Of a stretch of 64,000 nucleotides of DNA, positions 1-12,214 are shown one piece after another. The stretch comes from Bettongia penicillata ogilbyi. Lineage: Eukaryota > Chordata > Mammalia > Diprotodontia > Potoroidae. How positions within the stretch are numbered: the stretch's first letter is position 1; each line of letters starts with the position of its first letter. Below the pieces are notes generated by a model that searched no databases, was not told the origin of the DNA, and saw only the letters and a program-made list of their open reading frames with translations. Location of the stretch: the NCBI GenBank assembly GCA_023548195.1, contig JAJHZJ010000311.1, positions 9,803,226-9,867,225 on the forward strand, given 5' to 3'. The position numbers and the translations under genes are program-made.

Positions 1-2185
1 AAATATAGATTTCTGAGCCTCTTATGTATTTAATGATCCCAGACTCTGTAGTTCGACAATAGGCAAACAGTAAAAATGTCAATGCAAGGGAGGGGAGATG
101 GGTAATCACATCAGCACAACAAGATGGAGGACAGCTTTTGATGTGCTACTGCTCATGCGGAGAATGTCACAATCACATTCCTGTGGTGGCTGTTCAAAAA
201 ATTAATTATTAGGGGGATTAGAAATACATCATTATCATACCAAAAGCACCTCAAATATTCTTACTAATGTTTCAAAATTGTCTACTGCTATCCCTGTCTC
301 GTTGCTACAACACAGAAACAGTCAAAGAGCAGTGGGATAAAGAAAACACCATGTGCAGTAAGAATAGTGGTATCTGACCTTTCTTTTTGTTTTCTGGGAA
401 GGAGCTTCTTTGTAAATCGTAAAGTAACTCTAATGGGAGATGCTACTTCCTAGTTGTTTCATTAAATCCTTGAGATCCCAGTGAGTGGGAATGGGGGAAA
501 ATAGGGGTGCTAATGATGAAATCTTTGACTGGGGTGGCAATGAAGTCCTTCAGTGAACACTGGGGTGAGGCCAGTCTGGTTACTCGTGAGCTTCTAGCCA
601 TATACCTCTCCTTACGTGGAAATACCCACAAGCTATGACTGGTTGGGGTCAAACCTGGACGTAACTCAAAGGAAATCTGACCATAGAAGGATAATTGCAG
701 ATATTATGCCATGATTTGAAAAAGTAATGTAAACCATAAAGTGCTAGGAAATGGATGTCATAGAATAAAAGCATTTAAAATGACTGTTTTAATTATTTTC
801 ATAGGGAAAAAAATAAAGTAAGCATTTTTTCTATTTCCCACTGCTATGCATTTCCAGTTGCTTTTGAGCACTCTGTCATCCACAGGACTAAGTTACACAG
901 GAAGACCACTTTCCCCATAATACACAGCTGTGAGAAGGTCAATCTGACAGCCTCATCAAGTGAACTTTATGGTTCAGTAGATTTACCTCTTGGATCAAGA
1001 AGAACAATATTAAAATTGGCATGTACATCTGAATCTACTTTGTGGTGTTAGAATACCTTTTCTGGGTTGCAGTCTTACTTTCTTCTGACATCAGAAGACA
1101 TTTAAAACTGGAGAAATTAAAATGGAAACATGGGTCTTAGACAATCTCCCCAGCTTTATTTTGCCAGTTTAACAAGGTAGGAGACAGACATCAGTCTTTT
1201 CCCTATACTTACTTCAAGGACAAGAAGGAAGAGCTGGTTTAGGGGCCAGAAGTAACAGAAACTATAGGAACCTTCTAATGCAAAATGTTTAGTCAGTGGA
1301 TATTTGGATTTGCATTTTTGGGTACCATTCCCTCCCTTCACTACCAACAATTAATGTTTATTTTCCTCTTTCCTAGAGGTTGCTGCCACTGTTTGTTTAA
1401 TGGTGTTTATGTGCTCTCATAATAAGTGTGTTATCACTTTGTATAATTATTATGTGTGATTAATCCTGCCTGCTCTGGAAAACTGTTAGGTTTTCTTATT
1501 TAACCAGAGGGTATGTCTTTAAGTCTTTGTGTTATTCACATGTAATGCAAGTTGACAAGAACTCTTGTGAAGAGGAAAAAAGGATGAAAAGTCTGGATTT
1601 GAGGGCTTTTTAAGTGGCTGGGGATTGTTAAAATGATTCCTGTTGTCTTACTCTCTCATGGTTATCCCTGCGGTAATGGGGAAGTGTTACAGAGAAAACT
1701 CCCACGTGACTCTGAGATGCTCCGCAGGTCAGAGTTACAATCATGTCATATTTGAAAGTCAGTTGAGTTCTTGGTCCTTGTATTATTTTTGAAAATACAA
1801 TGAGAAAGAGACCATTATCAAATGCATTTATTAAACACTTTTCTGGAAGAATGAAAATAAACTATTTTGTTCCTTTGAGATAGGAAGGCATTTGCATTGT
1901 CCTTGTCCTAGAGAGTCAGCCATGGTATGGGTGCAGAGGGCAAGAGAGCATTCATGTGTCTATTTTGCTGTTTCTTCTGCCTTTGTTTTTAAAAGTCTCA
2001 ATATAGAGGACCTAGCCAGGGGAAATAAGCATTATTAAAAAAAATAGGACTAAGAAACAGTTCTGAGAAGAATAGAGAGAACAAGGGTTCAGTCATTAGG
2101 TTAGAATTTATTATTGCCATGAATAATAATAAGCAACATTTACATAGTGCATGAAGAGTTAATGAATAAATAGAAATGGGAGGGA
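1..2185. other. unique-looking non-coding DNA
   Basis: No coding signal was found in 2.2 kb. Every ORF is under 70 codons, rich in stops in neighbouring frames and unlike any protein I recognise. No repeat family is evident apart from a short L2-like 'catttattaaacac' stretch near 1825. It is best read as intergenic or intronic background. Confidence 0.5.
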
Positions 2186-2189
2186 GAAG

Positions 2190-2400
2190 GGGGACAGTTA
2201 GAGTCATAAAGTCCTAGGTTCAAATTCTGCTTCTGATGCTTCCTAGCCAAATGACCCCATGTGATTCACCTAACTCTAAAATGCCTCAGGTCAAGCTTTA
2301 GAATTTACCTGGTAACTGCAAGTTGGTAACACTCTCTTTATAGCTTAATAGCCTTCATACTTTGGATGCTCTATATGTGAATTCGGGCAACTTGAATATC
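2190..2400 (+). repeat. MIR-like SINE, plus strand
   Basis: The order 'gagtcataaagtcctagg', 'ttcaaattctgcttctgatg' and 'tagccaaatgacccc' is the MIR tRNA-like head (box B 'gttcaaat') followed by the central core. It is diverged and has no clear tail. Confidence 0.45.
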
Positions 2401-2514
2401 TCTATGATACAACAATGAAATAAACAATTCCTAGTTTGTCTTTGATTTTTCTTATTTCTACCCCAGCTTCTTAATTTTTTTTGTTTTTCTTTTGTGTATT
2501 TCATTAATTATAGA

Positions 2515-2740
2515 GTCAATGAGAGATAGCTCTAGAGGTAAGAGGGAATTTAGACAACCCAGTCTTAGTCTGGTCCAATTCATTTTAAAGAGGGGAAACT
2601 AAGGTCCTGAAGGGTTAAATTCTTTGTTCAAGATCACATACCTAGTAAGGTTCTAAAGTGGGATTCTAACATCTGTATTACATAGTAAAGTCTGAATTCA
2701 AACCCAGGTCCAATAATTGCACTTTCTATGATGACAGGTT
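2515..2740 (-). repeat. MIR-like SINE, minus strand
   Basis: In plus-strand reading the segment runs 'gggaaactaaggtcctgaag', 'caagatcacatacctagtaa', then 'attcaaacccaggtc'. This is the reverse complement of the MIR core and box B region, so the SINE lies on the minus strand. Confidence 0.55.
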
Positions 2741-3059
2741 ATTATTCACTTTTGTACATGGCAACAATAAGGAAATTGATAAAATTTATGTAGTATTAGA
2801 AGTTTGCAAAATATTTTGCATAAATTATGAGACTATGTTTCTCTTTAAGACTTATGCCTTTACTACTTCTCTGGAAGTGTTCTTAAAAAAGCAGAAATTT
2901 TTAATGTCTCGCCTAATAAGAGTTGATGGTCTACAATGAAAGCTCAGCTTTATTTCCCTTCACCACTCCTTACAATATGTTTTATTTAGCCCTGTTCCAG
3001 CTGAAATTCATTTAGATGTCATTTACTTGTTCCAAAAGTTCCCAGATTTTGGCTAATTC

Positions 3060-4150
3060 ATATTACTGGAATTCAGTCAATCAGTTCATCAATTCAACAA
3101 ATATTTATTAAGCACCTGCTATGTGCCGAGCACTGTGCTAGGCCCTAGAGATACTAAAACAAAAAAGGAAACAGTCTATGCTCTGGGATATAGAAGAGAC
3201 CACAAGTATACAGATTTGTGTGTGTACACATATACATACATGCATACGTACATATAAACATATAGTTCTATCTATAAAATACTAAGAAATTATATTCATT
3301 TTGAGGAATTACTAATATGTAGAGTATTAAGAAAAAGCCTCAAGCAAGATGCAAATTATGAAATGAGTTTTGAAGGAAAATAAGATTACTAAGAGTTAGA
3401 GGTCAGGGAAGAACTATTTTTATATGCTGTGCAAAGGTTCAGACATGAGAGATGGCAAGTCATTTGTGAAAAATAACTGAAAGGACAAATTTTCTGAACC
3501 AATAAATGAACAAAGCTTAATAATGTATAAGGGTACAACAAAGTTGTGAAATCCTTTTGAACCACGAGGGGTAGTCATTAAACCACATCATTTCTTTGTA
3601 CAGGGGAGTGATAGGCTTATACATGTGATAGAGGAACAGCACTTTGACACCCTTGTGGAAAATATATTTAAAGAATGGTTAGAGACAGACTTAAGCACCA
3701 CAAACAGTTGGGAGGCTTTTATAACAGTCCAGGAGAAATTATCGGGGGAAGGGATGTGGAATTTGAACTAGAATGTGAGAGAAGACAAGTTGGAAGGAAG
3801 CAAGTGACCTTTGTGGACAGAATCATCAAAATGTTTCTGGTTAGATATACATGGGGTGAAAGAGTATGGAGCTGTGGTTGAATGTGATGCTGTGAACTTG
3901 GGTGATGGAAAGAATGACTGTAGCCTAGAGAAAAATAGAGAAGTTCAGAAAAGGGTTGAGTTTCAGGTGGAAATGATGAGTGACATTTGGGTTACATTGA
4001 CGAGGAGATAGCTACAGGACTTTCAGATCTAAATGTCCAAGTGATGCCCCATGGAAGCTCAGGGAGAGCTGTCCTTCACAAAGATAGTAGTGGAGATCAG
4101 AGGAGCAGAAAAAGAAGTGCATAGGAAACCTGAAGAAAGTAAGCCCCTAG
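3060..4150 (+). repeat. old ~1.1 kb interspersed repeat, copy 1
   Basis: It starts with an L2/MIR-type terminus ('aagcacctgctatgtgccga', 'gcactgtgctagg'), is interrupted by a CA/TA microsatellite at about 3205-3260, and continues as a G/A-rich, non-coding body. Landmarks in the body are 'gagagatggcaagtcatttg', 'caggggagtgataggc', 'gttgggaggcttttataaca' and 'gtccaggagaaattatc'. The same order of landmarks recurs at 59505-60520. I recognise the pattern as an ancient mammalian repeat with many copies but cannot name the family. Short ORFs at 3675-4236 fall inside it and are not credible genes. Confidence 0.5.
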
Positions 4151-4154
4151 AGAG

Positions 4155-5715
4155 TGGAGAAAAGGCAGGACATTGCCTGAGCTCACCCCAATTTGCCTTG
4201 AAACAAATAGAAATTGTTCCTCAAAATGAATTCTAGAGTGACAGAACACAAAATGACAGGGTGAAACTTGCTTTTTAGTCTAAGATACCTTAGAAATACT
4301 ACAGGATAGGTCTGTCTGAGGTAAAAGGGGAGCATAGTCCAGTGCAGGCAGTGTCCCAACAAGCAAACAGAAAGCTCCGAGCCCCAGAACATACCAGAAA
4401 CCAATGCCCTCAGGTCCGGGCTCAACACGCCAACAGGACAGTGAGTCATTTGTGAGTCCTCCAAACTTGATGCAGGCATCTAGTGGTCAGCCCTGGCAAG
4501 CCCAGTAGCCCCAACAAAGATGGCTAGACTAGGCCAGCCTACCCCAGGGCAGCAAGTGAGCTGCTAGTCTTAGAGGCCCCTGTACAGAAAACCAGTGACC
4601 AGTCCCCTAAGCCCTAATTCAAGAAGCTGAGGACAGTCTCCCTAGACCCCAGGAGCAGATCTCAACTTGAAAAGTCACCAAATTGGCTGGAAAATTAGCA
4701 CCAAAAAGCCTTGGCCATAGAAAGCTATTATGGCAATAGGGGAGTTCAAAACATATATTCAGAAGAGGACAATAGAGCCAAAATACATACATACAAAACC
4801 TCACATAGAAATATGAATTGGCCTCAGGCCCAAAAAGGACTCTTGGAAGAGCTTGAAAAGATTTTAAAAATCAAATCAGAGAGGTAGAAGAAAAAATGGG
4901 AGCACAAATGAGAGTTATGTAAGAGACTCATGAAAAAAAGAGTCAACAGCTTAGAAAAGGAAAATAGCTGCTTAAAAAGTAAAATTGGCCAAATGGAAAA
5001 TAAGTTTTAAAAAAGTCCACTATAGAAAACAACTCCTTAAAAATTAGAATTGGGCAAGTGGAAGTTAATGATTCTGAGACATCAAAAATAAAACAAATCA
5101 AAAGAACAAAAAATATAAGAAAATTTAAAATACCTGATTTAAAAAAAACTGACCTGGAAAGTAGATCCAGAAAAGATAATTTGAGAATTATTGAACTACC
5201 TGAAAGCCATGATCAAAAAGAAAAAGAAATGCCAGTTATATTTCAAGAATTTATCATGGAAAAATGCCCTGATATCCTAGAACCAGAAAGGAAAATAATT
5301 ATTGGAATCCATCAAAAGAGACCCTAAAATGAAAGCACCAGATTATAGAACTCTCAGTTCAAAGAGAAAATACTGCAAGCATCCAGAAAGATATAGTTCA
5401 AATATCAAAGTTATCACAGGATTATACAAAACTTATCAACTTCTACCTTTAAGGATCACAGGGCAATCCCTGTGATATTGATATTCTGGAAGGCAAAGGA
5501 GTTTAGATTACAACTAGGAACCAACTACCCAGCAAAACCAACATAATGTTTCAGAGAAACAGGGAAAAAGATGGATATTCAATGAAATAGGGAACTTTCA
5601 AATGTTCCTGATGAAAAGACCAGAGATAAACAGAAAATTTGATTTTCAAATAGAAAATTCAAGAGAAACACAAAAAGGCAAATGAGAAAGAAAGAAAAAT
5701 TGTTATTGAATAAAT
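4155..5715 (+). mobile_element. L1 fragment: 5' UTR plus ORF1, no ORF2
   Basis: A CA-rich L1-type 5' UTR (about 4155-4860; compare 23600-24060) runs into ORF1. The coiled-coil part is at about 4840-5060, the central RRM-like part at 5058-5327, and a broken C-terminal domain at 5330-5650 ('ctgcaagcatccagaaag', 'accagagataaacag'). It stops near 5715, where another 5' UTR begins in the same orientation. No ORF2 or 3' UTR follows, so the copy is truncated or of the ORF1-only kind. Confidence 0.65.
5058..5327 (+). pseudogene. L1 ORF1 remnant (central domain)
   Basis: This 89-codon open stretch encodes part of the L1 ORF1 RNA-binding protein. In the family, ORF1p is a trimeric nucleic-acid chaperone that coats L1 RNA in the cytoplasm. 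Visible here are the end of the coiled coil and the segment LESRSRKDNLRIIELPES, the counterpart of the conserved 'R..NLRI.G.PE' start of the ORF1 RRM domain. It continues with an acidic 'EFIMEKCPDIL' helix and 'KIIIGIHQKRP', matching the family's linker to the C-terminal domain. The reading frame is broken upstream by stops in the coiled coil and downstream after codon 89, so no full protein can be made. A nearly parallel stretch is at 26357-26596. Assignment to ORF1 is secure; the subfamily is not determined. Confidence 0.7.
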
Positions 5716-5719
5716 GTTA

Positions 5720-6690
5720 TTCAGACTTCTGTTGCAATTTTCCCAAATTCACCTCCAAACAACCATTCAATATTGCTCCAAAACAAATCTTGGAACAACA
5801 GAACAGCTAAAAGACAGGGTGAAACAATCTTTGAGCCCAAGAAAGGTGTAAGATTGGCAAAAATAAAGGTCTGTCTCACTCAGGTAAAAGAGGACCACAG
5901 TCTAGCATCCCAGAAAGCCAGCCGTATGCCCCACCTCAGTAAACCAGTGGGAGATTCTGAGCCCCAGGATGGTGGAACAGGCAAATGTCAGCACCAGGAC
6001 ACCCCAAGTGCCTCAGCATAGCCAGGGAAACCAGCAAACTCCAGCTCTGAAAACCACCATGTGCTCCAGTGAAACCCCTGGCAAACAAGCATCCTTTGGG
6101 GCCTCAACCCCATATGCTTAGGGAAATGAATAAATGGTCGACCAACCTCAGCTGATGACAGACACCAGCTCTAGGACACATCTCAGTATTAGGGAACCTA
6201 CAAACCCTACAGCCTGCAGCACACCAACTGTCCCCCCTCCCCACCTAAGCCCCCAACATGACATCAAACACAAGTGTTCCCCATGGGCCTCAGAGCAATA
6301 CCAGTGCAGCATTAGGTAAACAGTCAGTATCTACAACCCCAGGCACAAAACGCCTGAGACAGTGTCCCTCCAACCCTGGGAGCAGAGATCAAATTTAAAA
6401 GAAAGGGAAAAGGCTAAAAAAAGATGAGCAAAATACATGAAGAAAAGGAAAAAAGAATCTGACCATAGAAACTTGTTCTAGTGACAGGGAAGACCAAGAT
6501 GTAAACTCAGAAGAGAACAACGTCAAAACACCTATGGGCAAAATCCCTAGAAAAAAACAGAAAAGGTCTCAAGCCCAAAAAGAACTCATGGAAGAGTTTA
6601 AAAAGGAGTTTAAAAATCATATAAGAGAGGTAGAAGAAAAAATGGGAAAATAAATGTGATAACAGAGAATTATGAAAAAAAATCATTTAT
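5720..6690 (+). mobile_element. L1 fragment: second 5' UTR in tandem, ORF1 start only
   Basis: Starting at 'cagacttctgttgcaatttt' the sequence repeats the 5' UTR plan of the preceding copy, with 'cactcaggtaaaagagg' at about 5878 matching 'gtctgaggtaaaaggg' at about 4315. It goes on to the ORF1 coiled-coil start ('agaactcatggaagagttta', 'gagaggtagaagaaaaaatg') and stops near 6690. The open frames at 5773-6021 and 6134-6319 lie in UTR sequence and are incidental. Confidence 0.6.
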
Positions 6691-6814
6691 ATTTAGAGAG
6701 GGAGGACAAGGAATTAGAGAAGTACTTCATGGGAAAGGTTATGTCCTTAACTTTATATAACCCTCTTTCTTAGGCTTATATCCCTTTTTACTTAGTACTA
6801 TTCTAGACCATTTA
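6691..6814. other. short spacer between opposing L1 copies
   Basis: About 120 bp of unassigned sequence lies between the plus-strand L1 fragment and the 3' end of the minus-strand L1. No duplication could be identified. Confidence 0.4.
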
Positions 6815-7079
6815 AAAATTTTTTTCCTCCAAATTTGTTTATTTATTTATATTCAACATGTTTTAATTTTTTCTCCCTCTCTTCCCCTTCCCTTCCTAAG
6901 ACAGCAAGCAATCTTATATGGGCTCTACACATACATTCTTATTAAATACATTTTCACAATACTCATGTTGCATAGAAAAATAAAAATGAATGGGAGAAAG
7001 CATGAATAAAACTAAACAAAACTAAAAAAAAGAAAAGAGAAAATAGTCTGCTTCATTCTGCTCTCCAGTTCTGTAGTTC

Positions 7080-10000
7080 TTTCTCTGGATGTGGATGACA
7101 TTTTGCATCATAAGCACTTTGGAAATGTTTTGGGTCCTTGCAGTGCTGTGAAGGGCTAAGTCTATCAAAAACAGTTCTTGAACTTTATGGCTATTACTGT
7201 GTATGATGTTCTCCTGACTTTCCTCATTTCCCTCATCATCAGTTCATATAAGTCTTTCCAGATTTTTCTCAAGTCCACCTGTTCATCATTTCTTAGAGCA
7301 CAATAATATTCCATTACATTCATATACCACAACATGTTCAGCCATTCCCCAATTGATGGTTATTCCCTCAATTTACAGTTCTTGGCCACCACAAAAACAG
7401 CTGCTATAAATATTTTTGTACATGTGGGTCCTTTTCCCATTTTTATTATCTCTTTGGGATACAGCACTAGAAGCAATATTGCTAGGTCTAAGGGTATCAT
7501 ATTTTTATATCCCTTTGGGTATAGTTCCAAATTGCTCTTCAGAATGGTTGGATCAGCTCACAGCTCCAACAACAGTGAATTAATTTTCAAACTCTCACCC
7601 ATTTTCTCTAACGTTTATCATTTTCCTGTTATATCATGCCAGCCAGTCTGATAGGTGTAATGTAGAATTGTTTTAATTTGCATCTCTTGAATCAATAGTA
7701 ATTTAGAGCATTTTTTCATATGACTATAGATAGCTTTAATGTCTTCCTCTGAAAACTGCCTGTTAATATCTTTTGATGATTTATAAATTGGGGAATGATT
7801 TGTATTCTCATTAATTTGATTCAATTCTCTATATATTTTAGAAATGAGCCTTTATCACAGATGCTAGTTATAAAAATTTTTTCCACACTTTCTGTTTCCC
7901 TCCTAATCTTGGTTGCATTGGCTTTGTTTTTGCAAAAACTTTTCAATTTGATGTAATCAAAATTATTCATTTTGCATTTCATGATGTTTTCTATCTCTTG
8001 CTTGGTCATAAATTCCTCCATTCTCCATAAATCTGACAAACTATTCATTGATCTAATTTGTTTATAGTATCAGCTTTTATACCTAGATCGTATACCCATT
8101 TGGACTTTATTTTGGTATATGGTGTTTTATATTGGTCTATGCCCACTTTCTACCACACTATTTTTGAGTTTTCCTAGCAATTTTCATCAAACAGTGAATT
8201 CTTATCCCAGAAGCTGGGATTCCTGGGTTTATCAAACAGTAGACTGTTATAGTCACTGACCATTGTGTCATGTGTACCCAACCTATTCCACTGATCTAAT
8301 CTCTATTTCTTAGTCAGTCCTAGATAGTTTTGATGATTACTGTTTCATAATACAATTTAAGATCTGGTATGGTTAAGCCACCTTCCCTAGCATTTCTTTT
8401 CATTAATTTCCTTGATATTCTTGACTTTTGCTCTTCCAGATGAATTTTGATATTTTTTTCTAGCTCTATTAAAGGTTTTTGGTAGTTTGATTGGTGTGGC
8501 ACTGGATAAATAAATTAATTTAGGTAGATTTGCCACATTTTTATATTAGCTCAGACTGCCCACAAGCAACTAATATTTTTCTTTTATTTAGATCTGATTT
8601 TATTTGTGTGAAAAATGTTTGATAATTGTGTTCATATAATCCCTGGGTTTGCTTGAGCAGGTAGACTTCCAAATATTTTATAGTGTCTATAGTAACTTTA
8701 AATCATATTTCTCTTTCTATTTCTTGCTGTTGGACTTTGTTAGTAATACATAGAAATGCAGGTGACTTATGTGGGTTTATTTTGTATCCTGCAACTTTGC
8801 TAAAGTTGTTTATTATTTCAAGTAGTTATTTAATAGATTCTCTGGATTCTCTAAGTATATCATCATGTCTTCTGCAAAGAGTGATAACAGGTTCTTCTTC
8901 ACCTATTCTAATACCTTTGATTTCTTTTCTTCTCTTATTGCTAAGCTAAAATTTCTAGTACCATATTGAATAACAGTGGTGATAATGTTCACCCCCAGTC
9001 TTAGTGGAAGTGCATTTACCTTATCCTCATTACATATAATGCTTGCTTATGGTTTTAGGTAGATGCTATGTATTATTTGAGTGAAGGCTCCATTTATTCC
9101 TATGCTCTCCAGTGTTTTCAATAGGAATGGGTGTTGCATTTTGTCAAAAGTCCTTTCAGCATCTGTCGAGATAATCATATCGTTTCTATTAGTTTTGCTG
9201 CTAATATCAATTATGCTGACAGCTTTCCTAATATTGAACTAGCCCTGCATTCCTGGTATAAATTCTATTTGATTAGAGTGCATTATTCTCTTGATAAGTT
9301 GCTTTAATCTTTTTGCTAATAACTTATTTAAAATACTTACATCTATATTCATTAGGGAAATTGGTCTTTCTCTGTTTTGGCTCTTCCTAGTTGAGGTATC
9401 AGTACCATATTTGTGTCATAAAAAGAATTTGGTAGGACTCATTCTTCACCAGATTTCCCAGATAGTATTGAAATTAGCTGTTCTTTAAATGTTTGACAGA
9501 ATTCATTTGCAAATCCAGTTGGTCTTGGAGATTTCTTCCTAGGGAGTTCATTGATGGCTTATTCAATTTTGTTTTCTTAGATAGGATTATTTAGGTATTT
9601 TAATCTTCTGTTAATTTCAGGAATTTATATTTTTGTAAATATCCATCCATTTCACTAAGACTGTCTAATTTATGGGCATATGGTTTGGCAAAATGATTTG
9701 TAATTATTTCTTTAATTTCCTCCTCATTGGAGGTGAATTCACCTTTTTCATTTTTGGTACTAGCAATTTTATTTTCTTTTTTTAAATCACATTGACCAAA
9801 GATTTATCAATTTTTTCAGTATTTTCATAAAACTAGCTCTTAATTTTATTTATTAGTTCAATAGTTATCTTAATTTCAATTTTATTAATGTCTCCTTTGG
9901 TTTTCAGTATTTCTAATTTGGTATTTAATTGGAGATTTTCAATTTGTTCTTCTAGTTTTTTTGGTTGCAGCACAATTTATTGATCTCTTTTTCTATTTTA

Positions 10001-10440
10001 TTCATGTAAGCGTTCAGAGGTATAAAACTTCCCCTAAGAATTGCCTTTGCTGCATCAAAAATCAAGGTTTTATTGATTGTTTCTATGATTTGTTTTTGAC
10101 CCACTCATTCTTTTAGGATGAGATTATTTAATTTCCAATTAATTTTCGGTCTGTCTTTCCATGGCCCTTTATTACATATGATTTTTATTGCATTATGATC
10201 TGAAAAGGATGCATTCACTATTTCTGCCTTTCTGCACTGGATGGTAAGGTTTTTATGTCCTAGCACATGGTTAATTTTTGTGAATGTGCTATGTGCCACT
10301 GAAAAAAAGTTATATTCCTTTCTATCCCCATTTGGTTTTCTCCAGAGGCCTATTTTGTCTCCCTTTTCCAGAATTATATTCACCCCTTATCTTCTTGTTT
10401 ATTTTGAAGTCAGATCTATCAAGTTCAGAAAGGGAGAAGT
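7080..10440 (-). pseudogene. L1 ORF2 remnant (endonuclease part, RT, C-terminal part)
   Basis: This is a decayed ORF2, the L1 endonuclease and reverse transcriptase. At the amino end (10383 to 10105) is an endonuclease-domain stretch reading GLWRKPNGDRKEYNFFSVAHSTFTKINHVLGHKN, given here in two parts: GLWRKPNGDRKEYNFF then SVAHSTFTKINHVLGHKN, which includes the conserved 'S..H..F..IDH.LGH' signature. The RT active-site motif lies at 8867-8878 and reads FAED rather than FADD, so the first catalytic Asp is lost. The carboxy end retains KLKSFCKNKANATKI (7821-8048), EEDIKAIYSHMKKCSK (7618-7824) and the 'GGLTIPDLKLYY' motif (8320-8502), all typical of L1. Frames shift repeatedly, so it is a pseudogene. 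On the plus strand this region shows unrelated shadow ORFs. Confidence 0.8.
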
Positions 10441-11622
10441 TGGGGTGGAGCCAAGATGATGGAGTAAAAGACTGATCTGCTCTAGCTCTCCCCTCATAGC
10501 CCATAAAATACCTGTGAAAAATGACTTTAAACAAATTCTAGCACAGTAGAAGCCACAAAAAGACAATGAAACAGGTTTTCAGCCCAAGACAGCCTAGAAG
10601 GCCAAAAGGAAAGGTCTATAACACCAGGCTCAGAGCGGAGTACAACCAAGCCTTGGCCATGCAGCACAGGGCAGACAGGACAGGAGCAGGATTCAGGGTG
10701 TGGAAGCATGGGCAGCAGCTGTGGTTCATAGATTTCTCAACCCACAAACACCAAAGACAGTTGCAAAGGTCAGTAAAGAAAACTCTTTCACCTAGGTGAG
10801 AGGGGAGTGTGGTCTGACCCCAATCCCAGCCCCAGGGTAGCAGAAGCATCCACTTTTGGAGCCCTTGGCCTAAAGACCCTGGGGGAATTGAGTAGCTGTT
10901 CTGGGTCTCAGTTCTGACTGACAGACCTGAGGTGAGGAGGAATGCTGGCATGGTGGAGCTGGTACTGGCTGTGGAGAAGGAATCCTACTCACAGATCCTG
11001 GGCAGAAAAGAATGCTTGTAGTTACTCACACACCAGAGCACAGGCCAGGAATGGAGTAAACTCCTTTCCCTTGATTGTGGCACCTTGAAGGAACTGAGAA
11101 CTTAAACCTCCCTAGAATATTCTCTCCACTTGACAAAGGACTCAAAAATCAAGTAACTGGCGAGGTAAATGATCAAAAAAGGGAAAAAATAAGAATATAG
11201 AAGGTTACTTTCTTGGTAAAAAGGTATTTTCCTCCATCCTTTCAGAAGAGGAAGAACAAAGCACACCATCTGAGGAAGACATAAAATTCAAGGGGATGGG
11301 GAGGGAGAGAATATGGAACTCAAAGCTTTAAGAATGCATATTAAAAATTGTGTTAGCATGGAATTGGAAATTAAGCTATATAGGTAATGAAGTATAGAAA
11401 TCTATTTTGCCCTACAGGAAAATAGAGGGGGAAGGGGATGGAAGAAGAGTAGGCAATCAATAGAAGGGAGGACAGACTGGAGGAAGGGGTAACGGGGTGC
11501 ATGTTATCCTGGGGTGCTGGGGTGGGGAGAGGAGGGAAGAAAATTTTGAATTCAAATTTTTGTGGAAGTGAATGTTAAGAATTGAAAAATAAATAAATTA
11601 TATAAAAATAAAAAAAAAATAA
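10441..11622 (+). mobile_element. internally deleted L1 nested in the minus-strand L1
   Basis: The copy opens with 'ggggtggagccaagatgatg' (motif GCCAAGATGA at 10450-10459). It has a full-looking 5' UTR to about 11150 and a few codons of ORF1 N-terminus ending near 11290. It then jumps to UTR-type G-rich sequence ('gatggggagggagag', 'cctacaggaaaataga') and ends in 'gaaaaataaataaattatat' followed by an A-rich tail. ORF2 and nearly all of ORF1 are missing, so this ~1.2 kb unit is a non-autonomous L1 derivative. It interrupts the ORF2 of the surrounding element. Confidence 0.65.
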
Positions 11623-11996
11623 GGTTAGAGAGTCAAAGAAATATTTTAGCAGGGATGAGCATGTGTTTCAAGAGGAAAGCAATGGAAAGAAGATACCATT
11701 TGTGAGGAAAAGAGATACTTCATCAGAGATTGGAATAGAAGGGGAGAGAATGGAGGGATGAACTTGAGAATTTTTTATATGTAGAGGGAGCTCATTGTGT
11801 ATGTCCTTCATTTTCTCATTGAAATGAAGCACAACCTCTTGTGAGGTGAGGTCTTCTGTAGATAGAGTGAAAGAGTGAGGTTATATAGAAGGCTTAAGAA
11901 CAAAGGATATCTGGGACAGATACCATAGAGAAAACAAAAAATAATTAGAGAAGACCAAAAGGATTGCCCTGAAGCAAATAAATTACAAATATATAA

Positions 11997-12039
<43 letters not shown>

Positions 12040-12040
12040 G

Positions 12041-12076
<36 letters not shown>

Positions 12077-12214
12077 AGGGGTGGGGGAGTAGGGGATGGG
12101 TGTGTATGTATGTATATATGTATATATTTGTGTATATATTTATATGTATATATACATATATACATATATGTGTGCATAAACTTAAATTATAACTGTGGAA
12201 GAGTTCTAAAAAAA
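11623..12214 (+). other. extra sequence downstream of the nested L1, ending in a short A-run
   Basis: After the A-rich tail of the nested L1 come about 590 bp that are not L1. There is a G/A-rich part (11625-11965), a TG/TA microsatellite (about 12000-12175) and a second A-run at 12208-12214. ORF2 of the outer L1 resumes immediately after. The flanks 'agggagaagttg' (10431-10442) and 'ggcggggggaggttg' (12217-12231) look like diverged copies of the same target. One reading is a 3' transduction carried by the nested L1; successive insertions are the alternative. Confidence 0.45.
11998..12175. repeat. TG/TA microsatellite
   Basis: A perfect TG run (about 11998-12023) passes into TA/TATG tracts and, after a G-rich gap (12073-12100), into a second TATG/TATA tract. 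Open frames on both strands here are low-complexity artefacts. Confidence 0.95.

Noticed and set aside
10566..10951. ORFs on both strands at the start of the nested L1
   Set aside because: They fall in the L1 5' UTR, which is GC-richer and therefore poorer in stops.
11983..12192. Opposed 64-codon ORFs
   Set aside because: They are translations of the TG/TA microsatellite.
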